64,000 bases of DNA from Chryseobacterium wanjuense (GCF_900111495.1 NZ_FOIU01000001.1:2542001-2606000); one strand, 5' to 3'; positions 29,023 through 39,117 are shown, counted from the first letter of the stretch. The notes: generated by a model not told the origin, from the sequence alone. Program-made: numbers and translations.

Positions 29023-31440
29023 ATGGCCAGAATATTTATACTCATTTTTGTTTGGATCCTGTCTTTTTTAAGCACAGTTTCAGCACAAAGCATACAGAAT
29101 TTTTCTTTATCGGGAAAAATAGACTCTGATAAAGCCAATCAGATGGAAATCAATCTGTTTAATTCTGAAAATAAATTAGTTAAAACCGAAATTGCAGACT
29201 CCAAAGGAAACTTCAGTTTCAATGATCTTGCCTCTGGAAATTATTCGTTAAAAATCAATAAAAACGGAACAGAAGCTTATAAAGCCGACAATATTTCGGT
29301 AACAGGAAATACAACACTGCCTTCCATTCAACTGAATGAGAAAGTCATTGAAGGTGTGACAATTACAAAGACAAAACCCTACATCGAGAGACAGGAAGGA
29401 AAAATGATCCTGAACGTCGAAAACAGCATTGCAAGTACCGGAAACTCAGCATTTGAGGTACTGGAAAAGGCACCGGGTGTAAAGATCGACAACAACGACA
29501 ACATCAGTCTTCGCGGAAAAGGAAATCTTTTAGTACAGATCGACGGGAAAAATACCCCGATGACAGGAACTGATCTTGCCAATTACCTCCGCGGAATCCC
29601 ATCTGCAAGCGTTGAAAAGGTAGAATTCATCACCAATCCCTCTTCAAAATATGACGCGTCGGGAACTTCAATTATTAATATCAAACTCAAAAAAGACCAG
29701 CGAAAAGGAACAAACGGAAGTGTTTCAACTGCTTTGGGAACGGGAAGATATTTTAAAAACAACAACAATTTCAGCATCAATCACCGGAATAAGAATGTAA
29801 ACATTTTTGCGAATTACAGTTTTGCGTATAGGGAATTTTTCAATCATCTTGTTTTAGACAGAAATTTCTATGACGGAAATAATTCCTTTGAAAAAGCCTA
29901 TTTACAGGATAATTTTTTGAAAATGAATTTCAGGAATCATATCGCCAAAGCCGGGATGGATTATTATATGAATGATAAAAATATTCTTGGATTTTCGGTA
30001 GGTTTTATCAGCAACAGATTTGATCCGAAAGGTGACAATTCGAGTACAATTCTCGGTTCGGATCACCTTCCTACAGGTACTTTCACTACCCAAAACCGTT
30101 CTAAAGACCACTGGAAAAATGTTTCTTTTAATTTAAATCACAAATACACCATCGATTCTTTAGGTTCTGAACTGACAACGGATTTTGACTTTATTAATTA
30201 TTCCAATACTTCACTTCAGAATTTTGATACAAGAAATTATGACCTTTCCGGAAACTTGAGTCAATTGGACATTCTGAAAGGAGATATCAGTGGAAACCTG
30301 AATATTTATTCTTTAAAATCAGATTTTACAAAAGCTTTAAAAAAAGATTGGAAGCTGGAGGGCGGTGTAAAAACAAGCTTCGTAAAAGCTGATAACGACC
30401 TGAAATTTTTTGATGCAAGCTCAGGGACTTCTATTTTAGATGAAACAAAAACCAACCATTTTATTTATGAAGAAAACATCAATGCAGTTTATGGAAATGT
30501 TTCTAAGAAATGGAAAAAATTTAGTACAAATTTCGGTTTAAGAATGGAGAATACCAACGTAAAAGGAACTCAGATGACGACCAATCAGGTAAATAAAAAG
30601 AATTATACCCAATTATTTCCAAGTGCCGTGTTTTCTTATGATCTGACGGATAAAAGCAATCTTGAAATCAATTTTAGTAGAAGAATTACACGGCCAAGCT
30701 ATAATCAGTTGAATCCTTTCAAATTTTATCTTGATCCAACTACCTACAGAGCAGGAAACCCTGATCTGAATCCGCAGACAACAATGAATTATGAGCTTAC
30801 ATACAGTTTCAGTAATAAATATTTTGCAACGTTAAGCTATTCCAAAACTTCGGATAACATTACGGAAGTCATTAAACCAATTGTTGAAAATGGTGAAAAT
30901 ATTACAGTTCAGACTAATGAAAATCTGAGTTCTGCTTCCTATTTCGGGTTGAATGTAATCGCTCCCGTTAAAATGGCAAAATGGTGGGATATGAACAACA
31001 GCGCCAATTTCTATTATGGCTCTTACACCGGAAATGTTTCGGGAACACAAATTAACAACAAAGGAAATTTTACATTTTCTTTAAACAGCATCAATTCATT
31101 TAAGCTTGGAAATGGCTTTACAGCCGAACTTACAGGCAATTACCAGGCAAGAGAAGTGTATGCTTACATGGATGTAAAACCGATCTGGTACCTGAATATC
31201 GGTGCACAGAAGAAATTTAAAAATTCTAGCACTTTGAAGCTGGCTTTCAATGATATTTTCTTCACCAGCAATCCGAAAGCACGGACAACATTTAATAATT
31301 ATGTAGAAAACTTCGTCGTAGAAAGAGATACGAGAGTGGTTACGCTTTCTTACACTTACAATTTCGGCTCAGGAAAATCCGGGCAGCCTAGAAAAACAGG
31401 GGGTGCGGATGATTTGAAGCAGAGAATTGGAAACGGTTAA
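29023..31440 (+). CDS. TonB-dependent receptor-like outer-membrane protein
   Basis: 805 residues. Signal peptide (IFILIFVWILSFLSTVSAQ), carboxypeptidase-like/CNA-B repeat (about 25-110; SGKIDSDKANQMEINLF), plug domain (LEKAPGVKIDNNDNISLRGKGNLLVQIDGK ... VEKVEFITNPSSKYDASGTSIINIKLKK), then a C-terminal barrel of the OMP_b-brl_3 type with SRRITRPSYNQLNPFKFYLDPTTYRAGNPDLNPQ. No clear TonB box is seen. It imports an unknown ligand across the outer membrane. Operon with marR (4-base gap). Confidence 0.9.
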   Translation: MARIFILIFVWILSFLSTVSAQSIQNFSLSGKIDSDKANQMEINLFNSENKLVKTEIADSKGNFSFNDLASGNYSLKINKNGTEAYKADNISVTGNTTLPSIQLNEKVIEGVTITKTKPYIERQEGKMILNVENSIASTGNSAFEVLEKAPGVKIDNNDNISLRGKGNLLVQIDGKNTPMTGTDLANYLRGIPSASVEKVEFITNPSSKYDASGTSIINIKLKKDQRKGTNGSVSTALGTGRYFKNNNNFSINHRNKNVNIFANYSFAYREFFNHLVLDRNFYDGNNSFEKAYLQDNFLKMNFRNHIAKAGMDYYMNDKNILGFSVGFISNRFDPKGDNSSTILGSDHLPTGTFTTQNRSKDHWKNVSFNLNHKYTIDSLGSELTTDFDFINYSNTSLQNFDTRNYDLSGNLSQLDILKGDISGNLNIYSLKSDFTKALKKDWKLEGGVKTSFVKADNDLKFFDASSGTSILDETKTNHFIYEENINAVYGNVSKKWKKFSTNFGLRMENTNVKGTQMTTNQVNKKNYTQLFPSAVFSYDLTDKSNLEINFSRRITRPSYNQLNPFKFYLDPTTYRAGNPDLNPQTTMNYELTYSFSNKYFATLSYSKTSDNITEVIKPIVENGENITVQTNENLSSASYFGLNVIAPVKMAKWWDMNNSANFYYGSYTGNVSGTQINNKGNFTFSLNSINSFKLGNGFTAELTGNYQAREVYAYMDVKPIWYLNIGAQKKFKNSSTLKLAFNDIFFTSNPKARTTFNNYVENFVVERDTRVVTLSYTYNFGSGKSGQPRKTGGADDLKQRIGNG

Positions 31441-31468
31441 TTTAATTAACTTTAAAATCAAATAAAAT

Positions 31469-31495
31469 AACCCTCCGGAATTTGGAGGGTTTTGT
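31469..31495 (+). terminator. Terminator after TonB receptor gene
   Basis: AACCCTCC (31469-31476) pairs with GGAGGGTT (31484-31491), followed by T-rich sequence. Confidence 0.8.
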
Positions 31496-31579
31496 TATTA
31501 ATCTTAATCCAGAAAAAAACTTCCGTCAGTTCGAATATTTTCGTAATGATGAAGAAAATTATTGAGACTTTAATTCAAA

Positions 31580-31616
31580 CTTCTCGATACGATTTTTTCA
31601 AAATCTACTCGAAGTG
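31580..31616. repeat. Intergenic repeat (family 6, cttctcgatacg/tactcgaagtg type)
   Basis: cttctcgatacg (31580-31591) and ctactcgaagtg (31605-31616) form imperfect inverted arms, typical of dispersed flavobacterial palindromes. The rest of the gap 31496-31686 has no ORF. Confidence 0.45.
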
Positions 31617-31686
31617 ATGCAGTTTTATGATCTTCCTGGAAGGAGCTTATTTTCTTGCTCAATTTTTTAAGTTTTTAAGCATAAAA

Positions 31687-31709
31687 AAATCCTTCAACCT
31701 GAAGGATTT
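31687..31709 (-). terminator. Terminator of cold-shock gene
   Basis: AAATCCTTCA (31687-31696) pairs with TGAAGGATTT (31700-31709); on the minus strand a T7 run follows. Confidence 0.75.
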
Positions 31710-31741
31710 ATATATATAATTAAAATGATGTTTTTGATTAA

Positions 31742-32173
31742 TTATTTAACCAATCTAATCTCGATTGCAGAAAATCCTTTGGGAGATTTTTCTTTTTCAA
31801 AAGATACTCTGTTCCCTTTTTTAATCTGATCTATACAGTTGTTATTGTGGAAGAAAACGTTTTCTTTGGTTTTATCTTCCGTAATAAATCCGTATCCTTT
31901 TTCACTGAAAAATGTTACAATTCCTGTTTTTATTGTTTCGGTTTCGATAGGTGCAGCGCCAAGCTGAATATTATCAAGATCTATTTCCGCTTTTGTATTA
32001 CCATCAGGAGGAGTAGATGTTAGTTGACCGTTTGCATCTACATACATGAACATTTCGTCAAGGCTTTTGCCTTTATCATTGCTCGCTTTACGCTCTTCAC
32101 GACGCTGAGCTTTTTCTTTTTGTTTTTGAAGTTTTTTCTTGAAATTTTCTTTTTTAGAGAAAGAATCTGCCAT
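31742..32173 (-). CDS. Cold-shock domain protein with lysine-rich N terminus
   Basis: 143 residues. A C-terminal cold-shock domain (about 80-143) carries the RNP-like motifs KGYGFITEDK and NVFFHNNNC. The first 35 residues are a charged coiled stretch (KKENFKKKLQKQKEKAQRREERK), and a short linker (MFMYVDANGQLTSTPPDGN) joins them. It should bind single-stranded RNA in the cytosol as an RNA chaperone. The N-terminal extension doubles the length compared with CspA and is seen in other flavobacteria. The promoter lies about 230 bases upstream, giving a long leader. Confidence 0.85.
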   Translation of the reverse strand: MADSFSKKENFKKKLQKQKEKAQRREERKASNDKGKSLDEMFMYVDANGQLTSTPPDGNTKAEIDLDNIQLGAAPIETETIKTGIVTFFSEKGYGFITEDKTKENVFFHNNNCIDQIKKGNRVSFEKEKSPKGFSAIEIRLVK

Positions 32174-32404
32174 ATATTTTTTAAAATTTAATTGTTACTG
32201 AGTACTATTTTCTTGTTTAAACATAGTATTATATTTAAACTTAATATTAATACATCTTTCCAAAAGAGATGTAATATGTTTTCTGGTTGTTTTATTATTA
32301 GAACTGATTGTTCAGAGAACAATTTGAAAAAAATGAAGAATGAAATGACATTCTAAATAACCACAACACTGCGAAAGCAGAGAACTTGTCTTTAAGATAA
32401 TATA
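32174..32404 (-). promoter_or_regulatory. Long structured 5' leader of cold-shock gene
   Basis: No ORF. The stretch between the promoter at 32405-32435 and the ATG contains at least two hairpins: ATTGTTC/GAACAAT (32307-32313 with 32317-32323) and CTGC/GCAG around a 4-base loop near 32372. Long leaders of this kind act as temperature sensors in cspA-like genes; that role is inferred here. Confidence 0.4.
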
Positions 32405-32435
32405 CAAATATACGAAAAATAAATACATGAAACAA
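32405..32435 (-). promoter_or_regulatory. Promoter of cold-shock gene
   Basis: On the minus strand TATATTTG (32405-32412) is an exact -7 element, with TTG (32433-32435) 20 bases upstream. Confidence 0.55.
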
Positions 32436-32514
32436 CCCCGTTCTCATTTAAATAATTGACTTTCAATTTAGTTATAGGTGTATTTCATTCAATGTTACTT
32501 AAAGACTCATAAAA

Positions 32515-32540
32515 AAACCACCGAAAAAATTCGGTGGTTT
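32515..32540 (-). terminator. Terminator after pnp
   Basis: AAACCACCGAA (32515-32525) pairs perfectly with TTCGGTGGTTT (32530-32540), loop of four A; a T run follows on the minus strand. Confidence 0.85.
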
Positions 32541-32547
32541 CTATTTT

Positions 32548-34734
32548 TTAAGCCTGATCAGCTGGTTTTTCACTTGCTGGAGCCTGTCCTTCCGGTCTTG
32601 GTTTGCCTTCCGGTTTTGGAGGTCTTGGTAAAAGAACTTTTCTTGAAAGTTTCATTTTCTTACGATCATCGTAACCCATGAATTTTACTTCTACCTCATC
32701 ACCTTCAGCATAAGGAACCTTGTCAAGACGCTTCCACTCGATTTCTGAGATGTGAAGCAACCCTTCCGTACCTTTAGCAATAGCAACGAAAGCTCCAAAA
32801 TCCATTACTTTCACTACTTTACCTTTGTAAACTTCTCCTACAACCGGTACGAAAGTGATTTCATTGATTTTAGCAACAGCTGCATTGATTTTTTCTCTGT
32901 CTGTTCCTGCAATCTCAATTCTTCCGATTTCACCCTGTTCTTCGATTGCGATTACTGTATCTGTATCTTTCTGTAACTGCTGAATAATTTTTCCACCAGG
33001 TCCGATTACAGCACCGATGAAGTCTTTCGGGATCTCCATTACCACCATTTTCGGAGCGTGAGGCTTCACGTCTGCTCTTGGTTCAGAAATTGTTTCTGTG
33101 ATTTTATTTAAGATATGTAATCTACCGTCTTTAGCCTGCATTAAAGCCTGTTCCATGATATCCATAGAAAGTCCCTGGATTTTAATATCCATCTGGCAAG
33201 CCGTGATTCCATCTGCAGTTCCCGTTACTTTGAAGTCCATATCACCAAGGTGATCTTCATCTCCTAAGATATCGGAAAGAACCGTCCATTTTCCTGATTT
33301 TTTATCAGTAATAAGACCCATTGCAATACCTGAAACCGGTTTTGTGATTTTCACCCCTGCATCCATTAATGCCAATGTTCCTGCACAAACCGTTGCCATT
33401 GAAGACGAACCGTTTGATTCTAAAATATCAGAAACAATTCTAATTGTATATGGATTTTCTGCCGGAATAACTGCTGTTAAAGCTCTTTGAGCCAAATTCC
33501 CGTGTCCTACTTCTCTTCTTGAAGTCCCTCTTAAAGGTCTTGCTTCACCCGTTGAGAATGGAGGGAAGTTGTAGTGTAGGAAGAATTTTTCGTCGTGCTG
33601 CGTAATTACGCTGTCGATCATGTTTGCATCCTTGATAGAACCTAATGTCACAGCTGTCAGAGACTGAGTTTCCCCTCTTGTAAAGACTGCTGAACCGTGA
33701 GCTCCCGGAAGATAGTCGATTTCTGACCAGATCGGACGGATCGTTTTCGGATCACGACCATCAAGACGAATATTGTCTTCCAGAATCATCTGACGCATCG
33801 CTTCTTTTTCTACATCGTGATAATATACTTTTACGAAAGGAGTTACTCTTTCCAGTTCTTCTACATTATCAACATATTGAGCTAAGAATTCATCAAGAAC
33901 AGCCTTGAATTTTTCGTGTCTTTCTTCTTTGTTTGATGGAGTTCTTGCTACTTCATATACTTTATTGTAGCATTCGTTCCATACCTTTGTACGGATATCT
34001 TCGTCATGAACCTCGTGAGAATATTCTCTTTTAGGTAAAGACTTTCCAACTTTTTCAGCCAGTCTTTCCTGAGCTTCAATCTGTTTTTTAATTTCAACGT
34101 GAGCGAAATTGATCGCTTCAAGCATTTCCTGCTCTGTGATCTCCTTCATCTCCCCTTCTACCATTACGATGGAGTCTTTAGTAGCTCCCACCATAATATC
34201 GATATCTGCTTTTAATAAATCTTCGTAACTAGGGTTGATTGATAATTCTCCGTCGATTCTTATAACTCTTGCCTCAGACATTGGCCCGTCGAAAGGAATA
34301 TCTGTAATAGCAATCGCTGCAGAAGCTGCCAAACCAGCCAAAGCTTCTGGCATTACTGCTTTATCATAAGAAATTAATGAGATCATCACCTGTACTTCCG
34401 CGTGGAAATCTTCAGGGAAAAGCGGACGTAATACTCTGTCTACCAATCTCATTGTAAGCACTTCGTTATCAGAAGGCTTTGCTTCTCTACGGAAAAAGTT
34501 TCCAGGAATTCTTCCACCTGCGTAGAATTTTTCTCTGTAATCTACTGTCAGTGGTAAAAAATCCACACCCGGATTTGCTTCTTTAGCGGCTACAACAGTT
34601 GCTAAAAGCATTGTTCCGCCACATTTTACGACTACGGCTCCATCGGCTTGTTTTGCCAATTTCCCCGTTTCAATAATGATTTCCCTGCCGTCTGCAAGAG
34701 TAATCGTTTCTGTAAACGCTTGAGGTATACTCAT
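32548..34734 (-). CDS. pnp: Polyribonucleotide nucleotidyltransferase (PNPase)
   Basis: 728 residues. Two RNase PH domains ([99 protein letters not shown] with the catalytic Asp pair), then a KH domain ([15 protein letters not shown]) and an S1 domain ([15 protein letters not shown]). The tail is proline/lysine-rich. It degrades RNA 3' to 5' using phosphate in the cytosol. It lies downstream of rpsO, the order conserved across bacteria, but with separate promoters and a terminator between them here. Confidence 0.97.
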   Translation of the reverse strand: MSIPQAFTETITLADGREIIIETGKLAKQADGAVVVKCGGTMLLATVVAAKEANPGVDFLPLTVDYREKFYAGGRIPGNFFRREAKPSDNEVLTMRLVDRVLRPLFPEDFHAEVQVMISLISYDKAVMPEALAGLAASAAIAITDIPFDGPMSEARVIRIDGELSINPSYEDLLKADIDIMVGATKDSIVMVEGEMKEITEQEMLEAINFAHVEIKKQIEAQERLAEKVGKSLPKREYSHEVHDEDIRTKVWNECYNKVYEVARTPSNKEERHEKFKAVLDEFLAQYVDNVEELERVTPFVKVYYHDVEKEAMRQMILEDNIRLDGRDPKTIRPIWSEIDYLPGAHGSAVFTRGETQSLTAVTLGSIKDANMIDSVITQHDEKFFLHYNFPPFSTGEARPLRGTSRREVGHGNLAQRALTAVIPAENPYTIRIVSDILESNGSSSMATVCAGTLALMDAGVKITKPVSGIAMGLITDKKSGKWTVLSDILGDEDHLGDMDFKVTGTADGITACQMDIKIQGLSMDIMEQALMQAKDGRLHILNKITETISEPRADVKPHAPKMVVMEIPKDFIGAVIGPGGKIIQQLQKDTDTVIAIEEQGEIGRIEIAGTDREKINAAVAKINEITFVPVVGEVYKGKVVKVMDFGAFVAIAKGTEGLLHISEIEWKRLDKVPYAEGDEVEVKFMGYDDRKKMKLSRKVLLPRPPKPEGKPRPEGQAPASEKPADQA

Positions 34735-34801
34735 AAAAAATTGTCTTCTTGTACTCCGTATTGAGTACGATTAAATATTTAAACTCTTTAAATTTTCGTT
34801 G

Positions 34802-34809
34802 CAAAGGTA
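34802..34809 (-). promoter_or_regulatory. -7 promoter element of pnp
   Basis: TACCTTTG on the minus strand is an exact TAnnTTTG, about 68 bases upstream of the pnp ATG. The rest of the 34735-35041 gap is AT-rich with no ORF. Confidence 0.5.
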
Positions 34810-34994
34810 ATATATTATAATGATTTTTTAAATTTTTAGCATTAAAATCTCAAAATTACACCTACGATTTTAGCAATGAATGGTCTTTTAATAAAAGAAT
34901 AAACAGTGAGTTTCTTTCTATTTTAATAAAAATAAAAATCCTTTTTGTCATTGATAATTAACTGAAAACCTACCATTTGAAATTACCGCAACAA

Positions 34995-35022
34995 AAAAGC
35001 AACCTCTTTCGAAGTTGCTTTT
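34995..35022 (-). terminator. Terminator after rpsO
   Basis: AAAAGCAAC (34995-35003) pairs with GTTGCTTTT (35014-35022); the minus strand continues into a T run. Confidence 0.75.
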
Positions 35023-35041
35023 ATTTGAAAATCTTTGTAGA

Positions 35042-35311
35042 TTATTTTCTTAAACCTAGTTCAGCAATAATTGCTCTATATCTTGCGATATCTTTGTTTT
35101 TAAGATAATCTAGTAATCTTTTTCTTTTACCTACCAATTTCACCAAAGATCTTTCTGTGTTGTAATCTTTGTGGTTGCTCTTCAAGTGAGAAGAAAGGTG
35201 GTTGATTCTGAAAGTGAAAAGTGCAATTTGTCCTTCAGCACTTCCTGTGTCTTGTGCAGATTTTCCATGTTTCGCGAAAATTTCCTGCTTTTTTTCTGTA
35301 TTTAAGTACAT
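35042..35311 (-). CDS. rpsO: 30S ribosomal protein S15
   Basis: 89 residues from ATG 35311 (MYLNTEKKQEIFAKHGKS), the standard S15 length. The longer frame to 35350 would start inside the promoter. Diagnostic stretches: DTGSAEGQIALFTFRINHLSSHLKSNHKDYNTERSL, KLVGKRKRLLDYLKNKD. It binds 16S rRNA at the central domain early in 30S assembly. It carries a full consensus promoter and its own terminator, upstream of pnp. Confidence 0.97.
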   Translation of the reverse strand: MYLNTEKKQEIFAKHGKSAQDTGSAEGQIALFTFRINHLSSHLKSNHKDYNTERSLVKLVGKRKRLLDYLKNKDIARYRAIIAELGLRK

Positions 35312-35347
35312 TCCAATATTATTTAAATGATTATTATGTAACGGGTG

Positions 35348-35378
35348 CAAAATTACGACTTTATTTTAATTCTGCAAA
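35348..35378 (-). promoter_or_regulatory. Consensus promoter of rpsO
   Basis: On the minus strand TTTG (35375-35378), 19 bases, TAATTTTG (35348-35355): the complete Bacteroidetes sigma consensus with ideal spacing, about 37 bases before the S15 start codon. Confidence 0.75.
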
Positions 35379-35462
35379 CATTATTGATTCTATATATTAA
35401 AATTGATAGAAAAAAATGTTAAAAATTTCTTAAAAAAATTATGTCATCCCATTAAAAGACAG

Positions 35463-35470
35463 TAATTTTG
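35463..35470 (+). promoter_or_regulatory. -7 promoter element for gene at 35484
   Basis: TAATTTTG is an exact TAnnTTTG 13 bases before the ATG; no obvious -33 element at the normal distance. Confidence 0.5.
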
Positions 35471-35483
35471 CAAACGATTACTG

Positions 35484-36035
35484 ATGAAAAAAATTATAAC
35501 ATTTACAATATTCATTGCAGTTTTATTTATAGGCATTTCTTCTTTAAAAGCACAGAAAAATGCCGATGATAAGATCAAAAAAGTCCTGTACTTCAATCCT
35601 GAGGTAGAGCCTGATGTCGAGGAAATCAAAGAACCAACGAATTATGCATTCTTCAGTGCGGTTTCTGACAATCTGAGCGAAAGGAAAAATAAAATGCTGC
35701 GCACAGAAATCCAGATCCCTTTTGACAGTATCGACAAAAAAACCATAGCCGACTATTGCCTCAACAATGACGCAGATTTTGCCATTGTACCCAAAGTAAA
35801 ATATTTCAAAGTGGGAATCGGGAAATATGTCTTTTCCAATCAGGTAGTGGTAAGTATGAAACTTTTTGATGCTGAAGGAAATCTCATTACAGAAACTGAT
35901 TACGACACGTATCGCAAGAATGTTCGCCTTCTGGGTTCTACCGTAAATTCTGTAAAAATCGGAACAAACGGAGCAATAAAAGGTATTCTGAAACAACTTC
36001 GAAAACTAAAACCTTCTACAGAAGCAGGGTTCTAA
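35484..36035 (+). CDS. Exported hypothetical protein
   Basis: 183 residues. Signal peptide (IITFTIFIAVLFIGISSLKAQ), then a soluble domain with YFNPEVEPDVEEIKEPTNYAFFSAVSDNLSERKNKMLRTE, DADFAIVPKVKYFKVGIGKYVFSNQVVVSMKLFDAEGNLITETDYDTYRK. No catalytic motif is seen. Similar proteins in this group have been given arbitrary enzyme names in databases, which the sequence does not support. Likely periplasmic; function unknown. A single-gene transcript with a short leader and a terminator about 150 bases downstream. Confidence 0.75.
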   Translation: MKKIITFTIFIAVLFIGISSLKAQKNADDKIKKVLYFNPEVEPDVEEIKEPTNYAFFSAVSDNLSERKNKMLRTEIQIPFDSIDKKTIADYCLNNDADFAIVPKVKYFKVGIGKYVFSNQVVVSMKLFDAEGNLITETDYDTYRKNVRLLGSTVNSVKIGTNGAIKGILKQLRKLKPSTEAGF

Positions 36036-36347
36036 TCTCTTTCCATTTACTTTCAAAAAATATTATGCACTCCATTGAATTTCATTAATTTAAATTCATG
36101 AAATAGTGAATAATTTAAATTATTTTTATTAATTTAGATAAAAACAATTCATTCCAAACAATCTCAATTGAAATTTCTTCAGACACCTGTAGTTTTCTGC
36201 GGGTGTTTTTTTATTTTTTTTACAATAAGTTTCTTTAAACTAATTGAAAATTTAACCACAAAAGATACAAAAGCTATTATTAAACTATTTAAAGTTTAGC
36301 TATTTTAACCAAGTTCAATTTAATAAATCCTTAAATTTCTCACTTCA
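36036..36347. other. Non-coding gap with a terminator
   Basis: AT-rich; apart from the hairpin at 36183-36206 and the mgtE promoter at its right end, nothing is seen in it. Confidence 0.5.
36183..36212 (+). terminator. Intrinsic terminator
   Basis: ACACCTG (36183-36189) pairs with CGGGTGT (36200-36206, one G-U), followed by a long T run. Confidence 0.65.
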
Positions 36348-36379
36348 TTGGTCAGTCTTAAAAATTTGGATTATTTTTG
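36348..36379 (+). promoter_or_regulatory. Promoter of mgtE
   Basis: TTG (36348-36350), 21 bases, TATTTTTG (36372-36379), 23 bases before the start codon. Confidence 0.6.
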
Positions 36380-36402
36380 CATATCTAAAAAAAATTGACG
36401 TT

Positions 36403-37725
36403 TTGAATTCTAAAGACGAACTTATCTTCAATCCTGCCGATATTGCCGAAACTCTCAGCGAACTTCCCGCTGATGAGAGGCTCCTGGCGTTTTTGAAAGT
36501 TCCGAAAGAATATAAAGCCGACGTTTTTTCCCATCTTGATCCGGACTTTCAGGAAGAGACCATCAGAAGTATCGGGAGCGACGATGTTTCCGAGATTTTG
36601 AATGCGATGACCCCGGATGACAGAACTGCCTTGTTTGAGGACTTTCCGGATGAGCTTATTAAATATTCTATCAATCATCTTAATCCGCAGGAAAGAAGGA
36701 TTGCCTTGAAACTTCTGGGCTACGACTCCGATTCCATTGCCCGTCTGATGACGCCTTATTATATACAGATCCGTAAAGAATGGACGATAAAAAGATGCCT
36801 TCAACAGATCAAAAAGGTCGGAAGCAAGGTAGAAACCATGAATTATCTGTATGTAGTGGATGAAAGAAACCGACTGATTGATGATATTGCCCTGGGAAGT
36901 TTATTATTGGCGGAAGAAGATACTTTAGTTTCAGAAATCACTGATAATCATTTTGTTGCCATTACAACCACCACTTCCAAAGAAGATGCCGTAACGTATT
37001 TTGAAAAATATGACCGCGCCGCTCTTCCGATTATTACAGAAGCCGGAGTTTTGGTAGGAATTGTAACAATAGACGATATCCTCGACCAGATTGAGCAGCA
37101 GAATACCGAAGATATTCAGAAATTTGGGGGTCTTGAAGCCTTGGATGTTCCTTATACGCAAACGTCTCTTATTGAAATGGTAAAAAAGAGAGGAATGTGG
37201 CTGATCATCCTTTTTTTCTCTGAAATGCTGACTGCTTCAGCGATGGGATATTTTGAAGATGAAATTCAGAAGGCGGTTGTGCTGGCTTTATTTGTTCCGT
37301 TGATTATTTCCAGCGGCGGGAATTCCGGTTCACAGGCTGCAACATTGATTATCCGGGCAATGGCGCTTCAGGAAATCGGTCTGAAAGATTGGTGGTATGT
37401 CATGAAAAAAGAAATTTTCACTGGTTTATTTCTTGGTGGGATTTTGGGAATTATCGGTTTTTTAAGAATCATGATCTGGCACGAAGCAGGCTTCTTCAAC
37501 TATGGGATGTACTGGCCTTTTGTAGGTTTAAGTGTAGGTGTTTCTTTAGTGATGATCGTACTTTGGGGAACTCTTTCCGGTTCGATGGTTCCATTTATTT
37601 TAAAGAAATTAAATCTTGACCCCGCCACTTCCTCTGCTCCATTTGTAGCCACTTTGGTGGATGTTACCGGACTTATTATCTATTTTTCCGTAGCCGGACT
37701 TTTCTTAACGGGCAAACTTTTATAA
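36403..37725 (+). CDS. mgtE: Magnesium transporter MgtE
   Basis: 440 residues with a TTG start just after a good promoter. The N domain ([45 protein letters not shown]) is followed by tandem CBS domains ([45 protein letters not shown]) and five transmembrane helices with [25 protein letters not shown] and the [28 protein letters not shown] pore signature. It gates Mg2+ influx at the inner membrane by cytosolic Mg2+ binding. No M-box riboswitch is evident in the 23-base leader. Confidence 0.93.
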   Translation: MNSKDELIFNPADIAETLSELPADERLLAFLKVPKEYKADVFSHLDPDFQEETIRSIGSDDVSEILNAMTPDDRTALFEDFPDELIKYSINHLNPQERRIALKLLGYDSDSIARLMTPYYIQIRKEWTIKRCLQQIKKVGSKVETMNYLYVVDERNRLIDDIALGSLLLAEEDTLVSEITDNHFVAITTTTSKEDAVTYFEKYDRAALPIITEAGVLVGIVTIDDILDQIEQQNTEDIQKFGGLEALDVPYTQTSLIEMVKKRGMWLIILFFSEMLTASAMGYFEDEIQKAVVLALFVPLIISSGGNSGSQAATLIIRAMALQEIGLKDWWYVMKKEIFTGLFLGGILGIIGFLRIMIWHEAGFFNYGMYWPFVGLSVGVSLVMIVLWGTLSGSMVPFILKKLNLDPATSSAPFVATLVDVTGLIIYFSVAGLFLTGKLL

Positions 37726-37761
37726 TTTTTTGTAATTTTAGCCAAAGTCTAAAATACTAAA

Positions 37762-38508
37762 ATGAAAGTTGTTTCTCTTGTTCCCTCAATTACTGAGGCT
37801 TTATTCGATTTAGGTTTGACCGAAAATGAAGTAATCGGAAGGACAAAATTCTGTATTCATCCCAAAGAAAAAGTGAAAAATGTGCCCCGTATCGGCGGAA
37901 CGAAAAATATTAATATCGATAAAATTAGAGCTTTACAACCGGATCTTATTCTGGCCAATAAAGAAGAAAACATCAAAGAACAGGTAGAAGCTCTCATGAA
38001 TGATTTCAAAGTAATGGTGACGAACGTTGAGACGATCGAGGATAATTATTATTTGCTTAAAAATCTTGGGAAAACCTTTCATAAGGAAGACAAAGCACAG
38101 GTTTTTAACCTTAAAATTTATGAGATTTTAAATCAAGCCAAAATTAACTCCAACATAAAAGTCGCTTATCTTATCTGGAAAAATCCTTATATGACGATAG
38201 GTTCCGATACTTTTATTCATAAAATTTTATCCGAAATCGGTTTTGAAAATATCTTTAAAAACAGAACCCGTTACCCGGAAATTCAGACCGAAGATTTAGC
38301 TGAAGCTGATGTTATTATGCTTTCTTCCGAACCTTTTCCTTTTAAAGAAAAACATATTGAAGAATTAAAGGAGTTTTATCCCGAGAAAAAGATTATGATC
38401 GTGGATGGGGAAGCCTTTTCGTGGTATGGGACACATATTGCCAAGTGTGGGGATTATTTTGAGGAATTGATTGCTGAGATGAATTTGTTTAAACACAAGT
38501 TTCACTAA
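37762..38508 (+). CDS. Helical-backbone metal receptor / BtuF-like binding protein
   Basis: 248 residues. VVSLVPSITEALFDLGLTENEVIGRTKFC with PRIGGTKNINIDKIRALQPDLILANKEENI is the class III periplasmic-binding fold (TroA/BtuF-like), and MTIGSDTFIHKILSEIGFENIF follows. However, the start MKVVSLVPSITEAL has no signal peptide, so it may act in the cytosol or be a non-transport paralogue. Database names often call this group cobalamin-binding. It starts 36 bases after mgtE and is probably co-transcribed. No ABC permease or ATPase is nearby. Confidence 0.8.
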   Translation: MKVVSLVPSITEALFDLGLTENEVIGRTKFCIHPKEKVKNVPRIGGTKNINIDKIRALQPDLILANKEENIKEQVEALMNDFKVMVTNVETIEDNYYLLKNLGKTFHKEDKAQVFNLKIYEILNQAKINSNIKVAYLIWKNPYMTIGSDTFIHKILSEIGFENIFKNRTRYPEIQTEDLAEADVIMLSSEPFPFKEKHIEELKEFYPEKKIMIVDGEAFSWYGTHIAKCGDYFEELIAEMNLFKHKFH

Positions 38509-38617
38509 TTTTTTCACGAATGACACAGATGTTTTAAGTTTTGGCTAAAGCCCGTTCTTATTGACGAATCTTATTATATTGTTGATAAGCAAGTAGTAAA
38601 TAAATTATCATAACAAA
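38509..38617. repeat. Repeat-like remnant in intergenic gap
   Basis: Contains ttggctaaagcccgttctta, a word of the ggctaaagcc dispersed family, without its partner arm. No ORF. Confidence 0.25.
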
Positions 38618-38644
38618 AGACTCCGGCCCTTCGGGCCGGAGTCT
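38618..38644. terminator. Strong bidirectional terminator
   Basis: AGACTCCGGCCC (38618-38629) pairs perfectly with GGGCCGGAGTCT (38633-38644). It separates the convergent genes ending at 38508 and 38668. Confidence 0.85.
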
Positions 38645-38667
38645 ATATTTTTAAAAGAAATTTTTAA

Positions 38668-39117
38668 TTATAAAATCTTTGAAACTTCGTTACAAAGCCA
38701 TTCTAATAATTCTCTGTCCTCTTTTGTGAAAGGATCAATTGTATGAGAATCAATATCGATTTGACCAACATTTTTCCCGTCCTTGAAAATCGGAACTACA
38801 ATTTCCGCTTTAGTATCAATAGAACAGCTTAAATAATTGCTTTCCTGATGAACATCCGGAACCACAAAAGTTTCGTTGGATACGGCCACCTGACCGCAAA
38901 TCCCTTTTCCATAAGGAATAATTGTATGATCCGTCGGTGCTCCAACGTAAGGACCTAGTTTCAACTCATCCTTATCTCCATTTTTGAAATAGAAACCCGT
39001 CCAGTTGAAATAGGAAATTTCCTGATCCAGAAGGTGACAAACTTTTTCAAGTTTTTCCTCCGTATTATGCTTAGGACTTTCAAGAATAGAAGAAAGCCTT
39101 TTTTTTAATTCTGACAT
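38668..39117 (-). CDS. GAF-domain protein, free methionine-R-sulfoxide reductase-like
   Basis: 149 residues, one GAF domain: ISYFNWTGFYFKNGDKDELKLGPYVGAP, IPYGKGICGQVAVSNETFVVPDV, YLSCSIDTKAEIVVPIFKDGKNVGQIDIDSH. This is the fRMsr layout, with Cys in GICG and in LSCS before EIVVP corresponding to the resolving and catalytic cysteines; the middle Cys of the classical trio is missing (TFVV). If active it reduces free methionine-R-sulfoxide in the cytosol. It is downstream of the gene at 39131 by 13 bases, so they form an operon. Confidence 0.8.
   Translation of the reverse strand: MSELKKRLSSILESPKHNTEEKLEKVCHLLDQEISYFNWTGFYFKNGDKDELKLGPYVGAPTDHTIIPYGKGICGQVAVSNETFVVPDVHQESNYLSCSIDTKAEIVVPIFKDGKNVGQIDIDSHTIDPFTKEDRELLEWLCNEVSKIL

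Noticed and set aside
35544..35996. 150-codon open frame antisense to the exported protein at 35484
   Set aside because: The sense frame has a signal peptide, promoter element and normal codon use; the antisense product has none of these.
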